Assembly (NCBI GenBank): GCA_029213005.1
Contig: JARGPI010000004.1
Span: 310,001-374,000, forward strand
DNA length: 64,000 bases
Reading direction: 5' to 3'
Origin: Verrucomicrobiales bacterium
GTDB lineage: Bacteria > Verrucomicrobiota > Verrucomicrobiia > Verrucomicrobiales > DEV007
Position numbers and translations under genes: made by a program
The notes under the pieces: model-generated
The model's input: only the letters and a program-made list of their open reading frames with translations
The model's database searches: none
Told to the model about the DNA's origin: nothing
In this document: one piece after another, positions 52,645 to 61,318 of the stretch
Layout: every line of letters begins with the position of its first letter
Position numbering within the stretch: position 1 is the first letter of the stretch

Positions 52645-54009
52645 ATGAATCCAATGAATCGCCGACAATTCCTCGCCACTTCGGGCCTCGGAGCGGGAGC
52701 ATTGGCTCTCAATTCTCTCACCGCAAAGGCAAGCCCACATCGCCCAGCCACCGCCCGGAGTGTGATTTTTCTTTTTATGTCCGGAGGACCGAGTCAGGTT
52801 GATACCTTTGACCCAAAACCGGAGCTGGCCAAACTCGCAGGAAAAGACGTTCCCGAGTCGATTGCCAAAAATGTACCGAAAATCAAACGGGCCGGGCTGA
52901 ATAACCTGATGGCATCGCCCTGGGAGTTTTCCCAGCACGGCGAGTGCGGGATGTCGGTCTCGACGCTGTTCCCCGAGACCGCTAAACACGTCGATGACCT
53001 GTGTTTGATCCGGACAATGCAGCATCGGAACCCGGTCCACGGTCCGGGAGAATGCGTTGCTTTAACCGGTTCGTCCGCCGGGGACCGCCCCAGCCTCGGT
53101 GCCTGGTCACTTTATGGTCTCGGGAGCGCCAACGATCAACTGCCCTCCTTTATCACCATGAATCTGCACTCCGACGGGATGCAATACCCACAGGCGGCGG
53201 GTTGGGGATCGGGATTTTTACCCTCGCGCTATCAGGGCACGGTGGTGAATCCGAATCGCGGAATTCAAAATGTGGAAATGCCGTCGGGAACGGACAATCG
53301 CCGCCGACTTCGCGAACTCAGCGCAATTCAGAAATTGAATCGCGGCTTTTTACAATCGGTTCAGGATCACAGCGAGCTGGAAGCACGAATTCGCAGCTAC
53401 GAAATGGCATTTCAGATGCAAACCGCCGCGCCCGAACTGTTCGATCTCGATTCCGAATCCATGGAGACGATGAAACTTTACGGACTCGATGCGGAGCCGA
53501 CCAAAACCACCGGGAAAGGTTTTCTCCTCGCCCGGCGAATGGTTGAGCGTGGGGTTCGCTATGTGCAGGTCCGGGTTGGTGGCTGGGATGCTCACGGCAA
53601 TATCAAAAAGAACCACGACACTCTCGCGGCCCGCACCGACCGACCCGTGGCGGCGCTGCTTCAGGATTTGAAGCGGCGCGGACTTCTCGAATCAACCCTC
53701 GTGGTCTGGGGCGGAGAATTTGGACGAACTCCGACTATGGAGGGCCGGGCTAACGGCCGCGATCACTCCCCCGCCGCCTACTCGGTCTGGATGGCCGGCG
53801 GCGGAGTCAAAGGTGGCCAGATCATCGGCGAAACGGATCCGATCGGCTACACGGTGGTTGACCGGCCTGTGAGCCCGCAGGATTTACACGCCACGATTTT
53901 GGCCGCAACGGGGCTTGATTCCGGGAAGCTTATTTACGATCATCACGGATTAAAAGAAACCCCTCTGGGAGTGACCGGCGGAGCTCCGGTGATGGAAGTG
54001 TTTTCGTGA
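52645..54009 (+). CDS. DUF1501 protein
   Basis: 454 residues. MNRRQFLATSGLGAGALA is a clear Tat signal. FLFMSGGPSQVDTFDPKPEL begins the sulfatase-like fold, and WGGEFGRTPTMEGRANGRDHSP is the conserved distal block. It overlaps the PAP2 gene by 4 bp (GTGA). Second DUF1549/1553-DUF1501 couple in the window; compare 34677-37569, where the first gene lacks its cytochrome domain. Confidence 0.88.
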   Translation: MNPMNRRQFLATSGLGAGALALNSLTAKASPHRPATARSVIFLFMSGGPSQVDTFDPKPELAKLAGKDVPESIAKNVPKIKRAGLNNLMASPWEFSQHGECGMSVSTLFPETAKHVDDLCLIRTMQHRNPVHGPGECVALTGSSAGDRPSLGAWSLYGLGSANDQLPSFITMNLHSDGMQYPQAAGWGSGFLPSRYQGTVVNPNRGIQNVEMPSGTDNRRRLRELSAIQKLNRGFLQSVQDHSELEARIRSYEMAFQMQTAAPELFDLDSESMETMKLYGLDAEPTKTTGKGFLLARRMVERGVRYVQVRVGGWDAHGNIKKNHDTLAARTDRPVAALLQDLKRRGLLESTLVVWGGEFGRTPTMEGRANGRDHSPAAYSVWMAGGGVKGGQIIGETDPIGYTVVDRPVSPQDLHATILAATGLDSGKLIYDHHGLKETPLGVTGGAPVMEVFS

Positions 54010-54788
54010 AGATATTGGTGGCCATTTTTATTGTATATTTCGGACTCTCGTATGTAGCAGCGGACGATCTCGATCCGTTTGTCAATTTGAGCGGTCACGC
54101 TGCTGATCCCGCTACAGAAAAACTCCGCTTCAACAATACCCAGACCTTTGCGCAGAAATACCTCGTTCATACCCGGGGGCGCCCCAAATATCTACCCGAC
54201 AACTGGCGAACCCTCGTCGCCGCAGCGGAACCACCGAAAAACAGTTCGCAGCGCACCCGGGTGGAGCTCGATTATCTGCTTCAGCTTCAGGAAAACCGCA
54301 CGGAGGAGGATATCGAGCGCATCAAGGCCGAGATAAAACTGGTCGGTTTTGTCTTCGACGAGATGACCTATCCAGAGATCACGGATTTGAAAAACCGCCC
54401 CCGGACAGCAGCCCTCGCAAAAGCCGCCAATTTTGATATCACCATCGTGATGTTTCAGGCAAAACAGCATTTCAACCGGGTTCGCCCCCACTTTCTCGAA
54501 CCCCGGATAAAACCGGCCATTCCGGTTCCTGATCACCCCGCCTATCCGAGCGGCCATTCCACTCAGGCCTACATGTGGGCATTTCTGCTTTGCGAGTTGG
54601 TGAAACCCGAGCGCCACTCCTCGATTCTGGCAGGGGCGAAACTGATCGCAACCGATCGCGAACTCGCCGGAGTCCACTACCCCAGCGACACCGCCCTCGG
54701 TCGGGGCATCGCCCGCCGGGTCGTTGATTTATGGATGGAGAATCCCAAGTTCCGGGCCCTCATCGAAGCAGCCCGAACCGAATGGTGA
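54006..54788 (+). CDS. PAP2-family phosphatase
   Basis: 260 residues with a GTG start overlapping the DUF1501 stop; an N-terminal helix serves as signal peptide. The three phosphatase motifs are in order: QHFNRVRPHF (K/R-x6-RP), AYPSGHSTQA (PSGH) and DRELAGVHYPSD (R-x5-H-x3-D). The protein resembles periplasmic vanadium-haloperoxidase-like acid phosphatases. It would release phosphate in the periplasm. The natural substrate is unclear. Confidence 0.85.
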   Translation: MKILVAIFIVYFGLSYVAADDLDPFVNLSGHAADPATEKLRFNNTQTFAQKYLVHTRGRPKYLPDNWRTLVAAAEPPKNSSQRTRVELDYLLQLQENRTEEDIERIKAEIKLVGFVFDEMTYPEITDLKNRPRTAALAKAANFDITIVMFQAKQHFNRVRPHFLEPRIKPAIPVPDHPAYPSGHSTQAYMWAFLLCELVKPERHSSILAGAKLIATDRELAGVHYPSDTALGRGIARRVVDLWMENPKFRALIEAARTEW

Positions 54789-54902
54789 CCGCTCCTCAAA
54801 CGGAATGTTGAAATTCCGGATTCCTCACAAATTATCGCGAGCGCATCTCCGCACTGGACGCTTTTCCAGGGAACCGCTACGATCAAACTGAATTCTTCGA
54901 TG

Positions 54903-54957
54903 GTACCCTGTACAGTTTCAGACTGTACCCTGTACCATTTGAAATTGTACCCTGTAC
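54903..54957. repeat. 22-bp-period GTAC palindrome array, three units
   Basis: GTACCCTGTAC at 54903, 54925 and 54947, exactly 22 bp apart, the last ending 9 bp before the ATG of the sulfatase fusion. The first spacer matches the segment at 9155 in part (AGTTT/CAG). Position makes it a possible operator array for the sulfatase gene, but the copy inside a coding sequence speaks for a mobile repeat. Confidence 0.88.
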
Positions 54958-54966
54958 CATCGTTAT

Positions 54967-57843
54967 ATGAAGCGTCTCGTATCGATACTTTCCCTTATAC
55001 TTTTCTGCGCAACTTCAAGCTACGCCGGAAAGCCCAATATTATCTACATCATTTGCGATGACCTCGGTTATGGCGACGTTCAGTGCCTCGCGCCGGAGAC
55101 CTCAAAAATCCCGACACCGCATACCGATAAGCTCGCATCTCAGGGGATGATTTTTACCGACGCTCACTCAGGCTCATCCGTCTGCACTCCCACTCGCTAC
55201 GGTGTAATGACCGGTCGCTATTCCTGGCGCACCAAACTACAGAAAGGCGTCGTGACCGGATTCGCCCCGTGTTTAATCGACAAAAATCGTCCCACCGTAG
55301 GTAACTTCATGAAAGATCAGGGATATGACACGGCCATCATCGGCAAGTGGCATCTCGACTTTCTCTATCTCGACCCCGAAACGAAGGAACCGTATTCCAG
55401 CAAAAAGCACAAGACCCCACCGGTCGGTGCCATCATTCCCGACGGCCCGGTCCATCGCGGATTCAACTATTACCACGGCTTTCATCACGCACGGAATATG
55501 GATGCCGTGATCGAAAACGATAAAGTGATCGCTCACGATCCCGAGATTAACATGCTGCCCCGCTTGACTCAAAAATCCGTCGACTATATCAATTCGAGAA
55601 AAGGTAAAGAAGAACCGTTCTTTCTCTATGTCCCTCTGGGATCGCCCCATACCCCGATCGTCCCCTCTCCTGAGTGGCAGGGCAAAAGCGGGCTCGGTGA
55701 CTACGGAGATTTTGTGATGCAAACCGACAACGTGGTCGGGGAAATTTCCGCTGCCCTGGAAAAGAACGGCATGACAGAAAACACCCTCATTATCTTTACC
55801 AGTGACAATGGCTGCTCCAAAGCCGCCAACATTCCGAATCTCGCCAAACAGGGACATATCGTAAGCGCCTACCTTCGCGGCTCGAAGGCGGATCTCTGGG
55901 ATGGCGGCCACCGCGTTCCTTTTATCGTTCGCTGGCCCGGCAAAGTGGACCCCGGCTCCACCTCCGATCAGCTCATCTGCTTAACCGACCTGTTTGCCAC
56001 CCTCGGTGATATCACCGGCGTAACCGTCCCCGAAAACAGCTGTGAAGACAGCGTCAGCTTTCTGCCAGCCCTTCGTGGTAAAGAAATCGAATCGAGCCGG
56101 AAAGGCATTATCCACCACTCCTACAGCGGTCACTTTGCTTATCGTCAGGACAATTGGAAACTGTTACTGGCAAAAGCATCCGGTGGCTGGACCAGCCCGA
56201 AAGAAAACCAGGCTCCAAAAAATGCCCCGAAAGCGCAGCTCTATGATATGAGCAGTGATGTCGGCGAAACAGAAAATCTCTATACCGAAAAACCCGAAGT
56301 CGCGGAGCAACTACTGGCTCAACTCACCGCCGATATCGAAAACGGACGAAGCACCGAGGGACCGGATTCCCAAAATGATACCGAAGACATCAAGCTATGG
56401 AAAAGCGAAAAGGAAAAGGGCAGGAACACCCCTTCTGTTCAAGCGGGGAACCGCCCCAATATCCTTTTTATCATCGCGGATGATCAGTCACCTTTTGACT
56501 TCAAGTTTTACAATCCGGAATCCGGACTCAATGCACCGACTATCGAAAAACTCGCAGCGGAGGGAATGGTTTTTGACCGTGCCTATCACATGGGTTCCGA
56601 CTCGGGCGCGGTATGTCGCCCCTCGCGCCACATGGTCATGACCGGACGGTCGCTCTGGAATCTCAAAGACAAAGCGAAACGCAAAAAAGGAGCACCGAAA
56701 GCCCCGCAAGCAAAACTCCCCGCAGACGTTCAGGAACAGGTCGAAAACTGTATGGCAGCCGTCTTCAACCGCGCGGGCTATGACACAATGCGAACCTGTA
56801 AAAAAGGCAACAGCTTCGAACTCGCCAATCAGCAGTTCACCGTGGTCCGCGATGCCACCAAACGCGGTCCCGATGCCGAAACCGGTTCCGCCTGGCATGC
56901 CGAGCAGGTTCTCGATTATCTCGAGGAACGCGAATCAACCAAAGACACCGACCCGTTTTTAATCTACTACGGTTTCTCCCATCCTCACGATCCCCGTCCC
57001 GGACCGCCGGAATTAATGGCGAAGTACGGAGCAGTGAATCACAAAGACAAAACTAAGCCGGTCGCTTTGAATCCAAAAGCGCCCGCTCTACCGGCTAACT
57101 ACCTGCCAGAGCACCCTTTTCATCACGGTCACCCCAACCTTCGCGACGAAGTGGCGGTCGATGGCGTTTGGGAATGGAGAGACGAAGCGACAATTCGAAA
57201 CGAAATCGGCCGTCAGTATGCCTGCAGCGAAAATGTCGATATCCAGATCGATCGAGTGCTGAAAAAACTGGAAGCGATGGGAGAGCTGGAAAATACCTAC
57301 ATCTTTTACACCGCCGATCACGGGATGGCTATTGGGCGCCACGGACTGCAGGGCAAACAAAACCTCTACGAACACACCTGGAGAGTTCCTTTCATCGTCA
57401 AAGGCCCCGGAATCAAACCCGGATCCCGGGCCGATGGTAATATCTACCTGCTCGACGTGCTTGGAACGATGTGTGATCTCACTGGAGTCGAAAAACCCGC
57501 TTCCGTCGAGAGCATCAGTTTTCGTCCGGTTCTCGAAGGGAAAAAGGACACGATTCGCTCCGTCATGTACGGCGCCTACTGCGGCGGAACCAAGCCGGGG
57601 ATTCGCTCCGTTCGCCGCGGCGACTGGAAGTTAATCAAGTGGGATGTCCTCGATGGCGAGGTGCGGGAAACCCAGCTCTTCAACCTCAAAGCCAACCCAA
57701 ACGAATTCCTCGATCGCGACGGTATGGAGCGCGATCTCGCCGAAGACCCTGATTACGCCGATGTTCGAAAAGAGATGGAGGGTTTACTTCTGAAAAAAAT
57801 GGAGCGACATGGAGACCCCTATCCGCTCTGGGATCAGAAATAA
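54967..57843 (+). CDS. Tandem sulfatase fusion (two formylglycine sulfatase domains)
   Basis: 958 residues. Signal peptide to about residue 20 (SSYA). Domain 1 (about 22-470): YIICDDLGYGD ligands, canonical CTPTRYGVMTGR (C73), GKWHLDF, FTSDNGCS. Domain 2 (about 495-955): FIIADDQSPFD, canonical CRPSRHMVMTGR (C550), YYGFSHPHDPRPG and TADHGMAIGRHG. Both keep full formylglycine motifs. No transmembrane segment follows, so the protein is secreted or periplasmic. A second, differently built double sulfatase is at 40207-43056. A palindrome array abuts the start. NHL-hydrolase gene follows by 10 bp. Confidence 0.9.
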   Translation: MKRLVSILSLILFCATSSYAGKPNIIYIICDDLGYGDVQCLAPETSKIPTPHTDKLASQGMIFTDAHSGSSVCTPTRYGVMTGRYSWRTKLQKGVVTGFAPCLIDKNRPTVGNFMKDQGYDTAIIGKWHLDFLYLDPETKEPYSSKKHKTPPVGAIIPDGPVHRGFNYYHGFHHARNMDAVIENDKVIAHDPEINMLPRLTQKSVDYINSRKGKEEPFFLYVPLGSPHTPIVPSPEWQGKSGLGDYGDFVMQTDNVVGEISAALEKNGMTENTLIIFTSDNGCSKAANIPNLAKQGHIVSAYLRGSKADLWDGGHRVPFIVRWPGKVDPGSTSDQLICLTDLFATLGDITGVTVPENSCEDSVSFLPALRGKEIESSRKGIIHHSYSGHFAYRQDNWKLLLAKASGGWTSPKENQAPKNAPKAQLYDMSSDVGETENLYTEKPEVAEQLLAQLTADIENGRSTEGPDSQNDTEDIKLWKSEKEKGRNTPSVQAGNRPNILFIIADDQSPFDFKFYNPESGLNAPTIEKLAAEGMVFDRAYHMGSDSGAVCRPSRHMVMTGRSLWNLKDKAKRKKGAPKAPQAKLPADVQEQVENCMAAVFNRAGYDTMRTCKKGNSFELANQQFTVVRDATKRGPDAETGSAWHAEQVLDYLEERESTKDTDPFLIYYGFSHPHDPRPGPPELMAKYGAVNHKDKTKPVALNPKAPALPANYLPEHPFHHGHPNLRDEVAVDGVWEWRDEATIRNEIGRQYACSENVDIQIDRVLKKLEAMGELENTYIFYTADHGMAIGRHGLQGKQNLYEHTWRVPFIVKGPGIKPGSRADGNIYLLDVLGTMCDLTGVEKPASVESISFRPVLEGKKDTIRSVMYGAYCGGTKPGIRSVRRGDWKLIKWDVLDGEVRETQLFNLKANPNEFLDRDGMERDLAEDPDYADVRKEMEGLLLKKMERHGDPYPLWDQK

Positions 57844-57853
57844 CTTACTATCA

Positions 57854-59635
57854 ATGACATTACGAATTTGCGCCTTACTGACGGTATTTCTTTTCACCTC
57901 CGCCAATGCGGCTGAGATCCAAACTATCTCCGGACCCGAGGGCTTGAACAATACCTTCGGCGTCATCGTAGGACCCGATGGTGACATCTATTTCTGCGAC
58001 ACCGGCAATCACGCGATCAAGAAAATCAGTCGAAAAGGCGGCAAGACTACCACCGTTGTCGGAACCCAGAAAAAAGGCTACTCAGGCGATGGCGGGCCTC
58101 CGCTGGAAGCCGATCTTTTCGAACCCTACGAGGTGAGATTTCACTCCGGCGGAGACCTTTATTGGGTCGAGATGCAAAATCACGTTGTGAGAAAGCTAGA
58201 TGCGCGAACCAACATCGTCTCGACCGTTGCCGGAACCGGGGAAAAAGGGTTTTCCGGCGATGGCGAAAAAGCCACGGCTGCCAAACTGCATCGGCCCCAC
58301 TCCATTCAATTCGATCAGGCCGGGGAAAATCTTTTCATCTGCGACATCGGCAATCACCGGATTCGCAAAGTGGAGCTGAAGTCGGGTATCATTTCGACTT
58401 GGTGCGGAAACGGAGAAAAAGCAGCGACCGAAGAAGGCGCAGCGATCTCTCCGGAAACTCCTCTGAACGGACCGAGAGCGCTCGACATCGCTCCCAACGG
58501 CGATCTTTGGCTCGCGCTTCGTGAAGGCAACAAACTCTACCGCATCGACATGAAAGCTAAAACGCTTCATCACATCGCCGGTTCGGGCAAAAAGGGCTAC
58601 ACCGCTGAACCCACGGTCGCATTGGAAGCGCCCCTCTCCGGCCCGAAAGGCGTCGCAGTCTCTCCTGACGGCAACTGGGTTTATCTCGCCGACACCGAAT
58701 CGCACACCGTTCGCGCCGTTGATTTGAGCGCCGATCCTCCAATGCTTCACTCAATCGCTGGAACCGGAAAACGGGGTGATGGACCGGACAGCGGCGATCC
58801 AGCAGCTTGCGGAATGGCCCGTCTCCACGGCGTGGGAACCGACCCAATCAATGGCGATGTCTATGTTGGAGACTCCGAAACCAACAAAATTCGTAAAATC
58901 ACCAAACTCCCCGGAGCCATTGAATGGAAATCTCTCTCGAAATACCGCTCTGAAACTTTCGATGTAAATGGCGTGAAGTGTCGGGTCACTTTCCCGGAAA
59001 AAGCCCGCGAAGGAAATCCCTGGATCTGGAGATGTCGCTTTTACGGTGCTTTCCCCGGTCTTGATGAAACCCTGCTCGCGGCAGGATGGCATATTGCGTG
59101 GACCGAGGTCGGCAATCTTTTCGGAGGTCCAGAAGCAATGGCGAAGTTCGATGTTTTCTATGATGAAGTTCAGAAAAAATATTCGCTGTCGAAAAATCCG
59201 GTGTTGGAAGGCTTCAGCCGGGGTGGATTACCTGCTTTGAACTGGTCGATCGCCAACCCGGATAAAGTTCTCGCCGTTTATTTGGACGCAGCCGTAATGG
59301 ATATTCGGTCCTGGCCGAAAAAAACGTCACCGGCATTATTTCCCACCGCTCTGAAAGCTTACGGACTGGATGAATCGAGCGAAGATCAGTGGAAAGGCCC
59401 GCTTGATAACCTGGCTCCGCTCGCGAAAGCAAAAGTGCCGGTCTTCATCGTCGCAGGAGGCGCTGACAAGGTGGTTCCCTACTCCGAGAACACTGGAATC
59501 CTCGAGACCCGCTATCAGGAATTGGGCGGCCCCCTCGAAGCGATCGTGAAAGCCTGTTGCGACCACCATCCTCACGGATTGTATGGCCCTGCGAACTTCA
59601 AAATCGCAGAGAAATTGAATAACCTGCTGAAATAG
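57854..59635 (+). CDS. NHL-repeat protein fused to an alpha/beta hydrolase
   Basis: About 593 residues from the ATG at 57854, which puts the signal peptide first (ICALLTVFLFTSANA); the longer frame overlaps the sulfatase gene. NHL propeller repeats cover about residues 30-360 (GTGEKGFSGDGEKAT, NLFICDIGNHRIRK, SGKKGYTAEP). The C-terminal 210 residues are a hydrolase with VLEGFSRGGLPALNW (nucleophile Ser), FIVAGGADKVVPYSEN (acid) and CDHHPHGL (His). Fits a secreted esterase or peptidase acting with the sulfatase beside it. A fusion of this sort is unusual but the frame is unbroken. Confidence 0.8.
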   Translation: MTLRICALLTVFLFTSANAAEIQTISGPEGLNNTFGVIVGPDGDIYFCDTGNHAIKKISRKGGKTTTVVGTQKKGYSGDGGPPLEADLFEPYEVRFHSGGDLYWVEMQNHVVRKLDARTNIVSTVAGTGEKGFSGDGEKATAAKLHRPHSIQFDQAGENLFICDIGNHRIRKVELKSGIISTWCGNGEKAATEEGAAISPETPLNGPRALDIAPNGDLWLALREGNKLYRIDMKAKTLHHIAGSGKKGYTAEPTVALEAPLSGPKGVAVSPDGNWVYLADTESHTVRAVDLSADPPMLHSIAGTGKRGDGPDSGDPAACGMARLHGVGTDPINGDVYVGDSETNKIRKITKLPGAIEWKSLSKYRSETFDVNGVKCRVTFPEKAREGNPWIWRCRFYGAFPGLDETLLAAGWHIAWTEVGNLFGGPEAMAKFDVFYDEVQKKYSLSKNPVLEGFSRGGLPALNWSIANPDKVLAVYLDAAVMDIRSWPKKTSPALFPTALKAYGLDESSEDQWKGPLDNLAPLAKAKVPVFIVAGGADKVVPYSENTGILETRYQELGGPLEAIVKACCDHHPHGLYGPANFKIAEKLNNLLK

Positions 59636-59684
59636 CCGGAAGTGCGGGATTGTCAGTGAGATTTTCATGCCTGAATCTGACGGC

Positions 59685-60611
59685 ATGAGATGTATTATCC
59701 TCTTCGCTGCCAGTCTCGCCTGCTTTTCCCTGAGTGCTCAGGATCAAAAGCCGAAAGCAAAGAAAAAGAAGAAGCCGGCACCATTCAGCTGGGTCTCGCC
59801 GCTCTCGGAAAATGCGGCGAAACAACTCACACCGGGCACTCGTCACGGAACGTTTCGAAGCGCTTCGATGGGGATCGATGTCGGCTATTACATTTACCTG
59901 CCGCCCGGATACGATGACTCTGAACAGAGCTATCCGGTCGTCTATCACCTTCACGGCGGACGCCCCGGAGGCGAAGGCAAAAGCGTAAAACTGGCCAAAT
60001 ACGTCGATGATGCGATTCGCAGCGGTTCCATTCAGCCAACCATCTACGTGTTCCCCAATGGCGGCCCGATGAGCTGGTATAACTACCCTCAGAAAAAACA
60101 GGCGCTCGGGGAGGATATTTTCATCAATGAGACCATCCCCCACATCGACAAGAAATACCGAACCATAGCAAAACGTGAGGGCCGCGGACTTCAGGGATTT
60201 TCCCAGGGAGGACGGGGCGCCACAAGAATCATGTTCAAGCACCCGGAACTGTGGGGCTCAACGGCTCCCGGCGGCTCCGGTTACGAACCTGAAAAGCGCA
60301 TTCAGGAAAACAACGGCGCCGAGAGTGAAACCGTCGTTTTCGCGCCCGGATATAATGCCTGGGATCTGGCCAAAGCTTACAGCGAACGAAATGGCGCGCC
60401 TCTGCTCCGGCCCATGATCTGGGTGGGAACCAAAGGCTTCAATTACGAGTTCAACTTGAAGTTTATGACCTATCTCGACGAACTGGGAATCCCCTACGAA
60501 AAATTGATCGTTCCCGGCGCAACTCACAGCCCAATCCAAATCTACGATAGCAAAGGACTCGAGCTAATGAGCTTTCACGACCGGAACTTCAAAGCGAATC
60601 TCGCGAAGTGA
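59685..60611 (+). CDS. CE1-like esterase
   Basis: About 308 residues from the ATG at 59685. Signal peptide to about residue 18 (SLSAQ), a Lys-rich linker, then an esterase D/feruloyl-esterase fold: YPVVYHLHGGRPGGE (oxyanion), GLQGFSQGGRGATR (Ser), and GATHSPIQIY (His). Such enzymes strip acyl groups from polysaccharides. It follows the NHL-hydrolase gene by 49 bp and may extend a sulfatase/deacylase catabolic set. Confidence 0.85.
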   Translation: MRCIILFAASLACFSLSAQDQKPKAKKKKKPAPFSWVSPLSENAAKQLTPGTRHGTFRSASMGIDVGYYIYLPPGYDDSEQSYPVVYHLHGGRPGGEGKSVKLAKYVDDAIRSGSIQPTIYVFPNGGPMSWYNYPQKKQALGEDIFINETIPHIDKKYRTIAKREGRGLQGFSQGGRGATRIMFKHPELWGSTAPGGSGYEPEKRIQENNGAESETVVFAPGYNAWDLAKAYSERNGAPLLRPMIWVGTKGFNYEFNLKFMTYLDELGIPYEKLIVPGATHSPIQIYDSKGLELMSFHDRNFKANLAK

Positions 60612-60615
60612 CCAA

Positions 60616-61218
60616 TCACTTGGCCAAATCTGCCGCCAGCTTCTGGCTTTCCGGATTCAGCTTTGAGATCGGATAGCCAAACTCAGATCCGTCCTCTTTC
60701 CGCAGCGTCACCACGGAGCCATTGCTCGATACAAAAATCGCCTGGAGAGACTTTCCTTCCAGATTCGTCCAGGAGTGAATTTGATTGGGATCAGGGGCCG
60801 ATTCCGTAGTGGTGGTTTCTGAAGCGGGCATACCCTCAGGTTGCGGCTCAAGGCTGGCGCCTTCGAGAATCCACTGCCTGATCAACGCTTTTTCCGTAGC
60901 ATTCAGCGGTGTCACATTCCGGGCTTTCGGCGGCGGCATCGCATCGGTTGCGGTCTGGGGAAGCGATGCCAGTTTCAGCATTTTGCTTTCGTCAGGTTTG
61001 CCCGGCACCACCACTGCGTGATCGTGATTCCCGATCACTTCGGCAAAATACTTCGCATTGTCATATCGAACTTTAGCTTTCGCCTTGGGGCCGCTGTGAC
61101 ATTTGAAACAATGGTCCTTGAGAATCGGTTGAATGTCCTTCTCGAAATCGACCGCAGACGCCAATGAAAATGGTAAACCAAGGGCTGTGAGGAGTTTTAA
61201 GTAAGTGAATTTCATCAT
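60616..61218 (-). CDS. Planctomycete-type cytochrome c with SHD1-like tail
   Basis: About 200 residues from the first of two adjacent ATGs at 61218. Signal peptide, then a PSCyt1 cytochrome domain (DIQPILKDHCFKCHSG, CxxCH heme; RQWILEGASLEP at the end, about 20-125) and, after a Thr/Glu/Pro linker, a C-terminal segment (LQAIFVSSNGSVVTLRKEDG, then FGYPISKLNPESQ) that fits the SHD1 domain. It ends convergently 4 bp from the esterase stop. Likely a periplasmic electron carrier. SHD1 use in PVC secreted proteins is known, its ligand is not. Confidence 0.8.
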   Translation of the reverse strand: MMKFTYLKLLTALGLPFSLASAVDFEKDIQPILKDHCFKCHSGPKAKAKVRYDNAKYFAEVIGNHDHAVVVPGKPDESKMLKLASLPQTATDAMPPPKARNVTPLNATEKALIRQWILEGASLEPQPEGMPASETTTTESAPDPNQIHSWTNLEGKSLQAIFVSSNGSVVTLRKEDGSEFGYPISKLNPESQKLAADLAK

Positions 61219-61318
61219 GGGAAAGGTTGTCAGTTCGACGATTGAACAGTTTATAATTTCAAGGATACGCCATTCCGTCAAGGTAGTGATTCGAAAAGTT
61301 CTCGCATCATCGCGGGTT

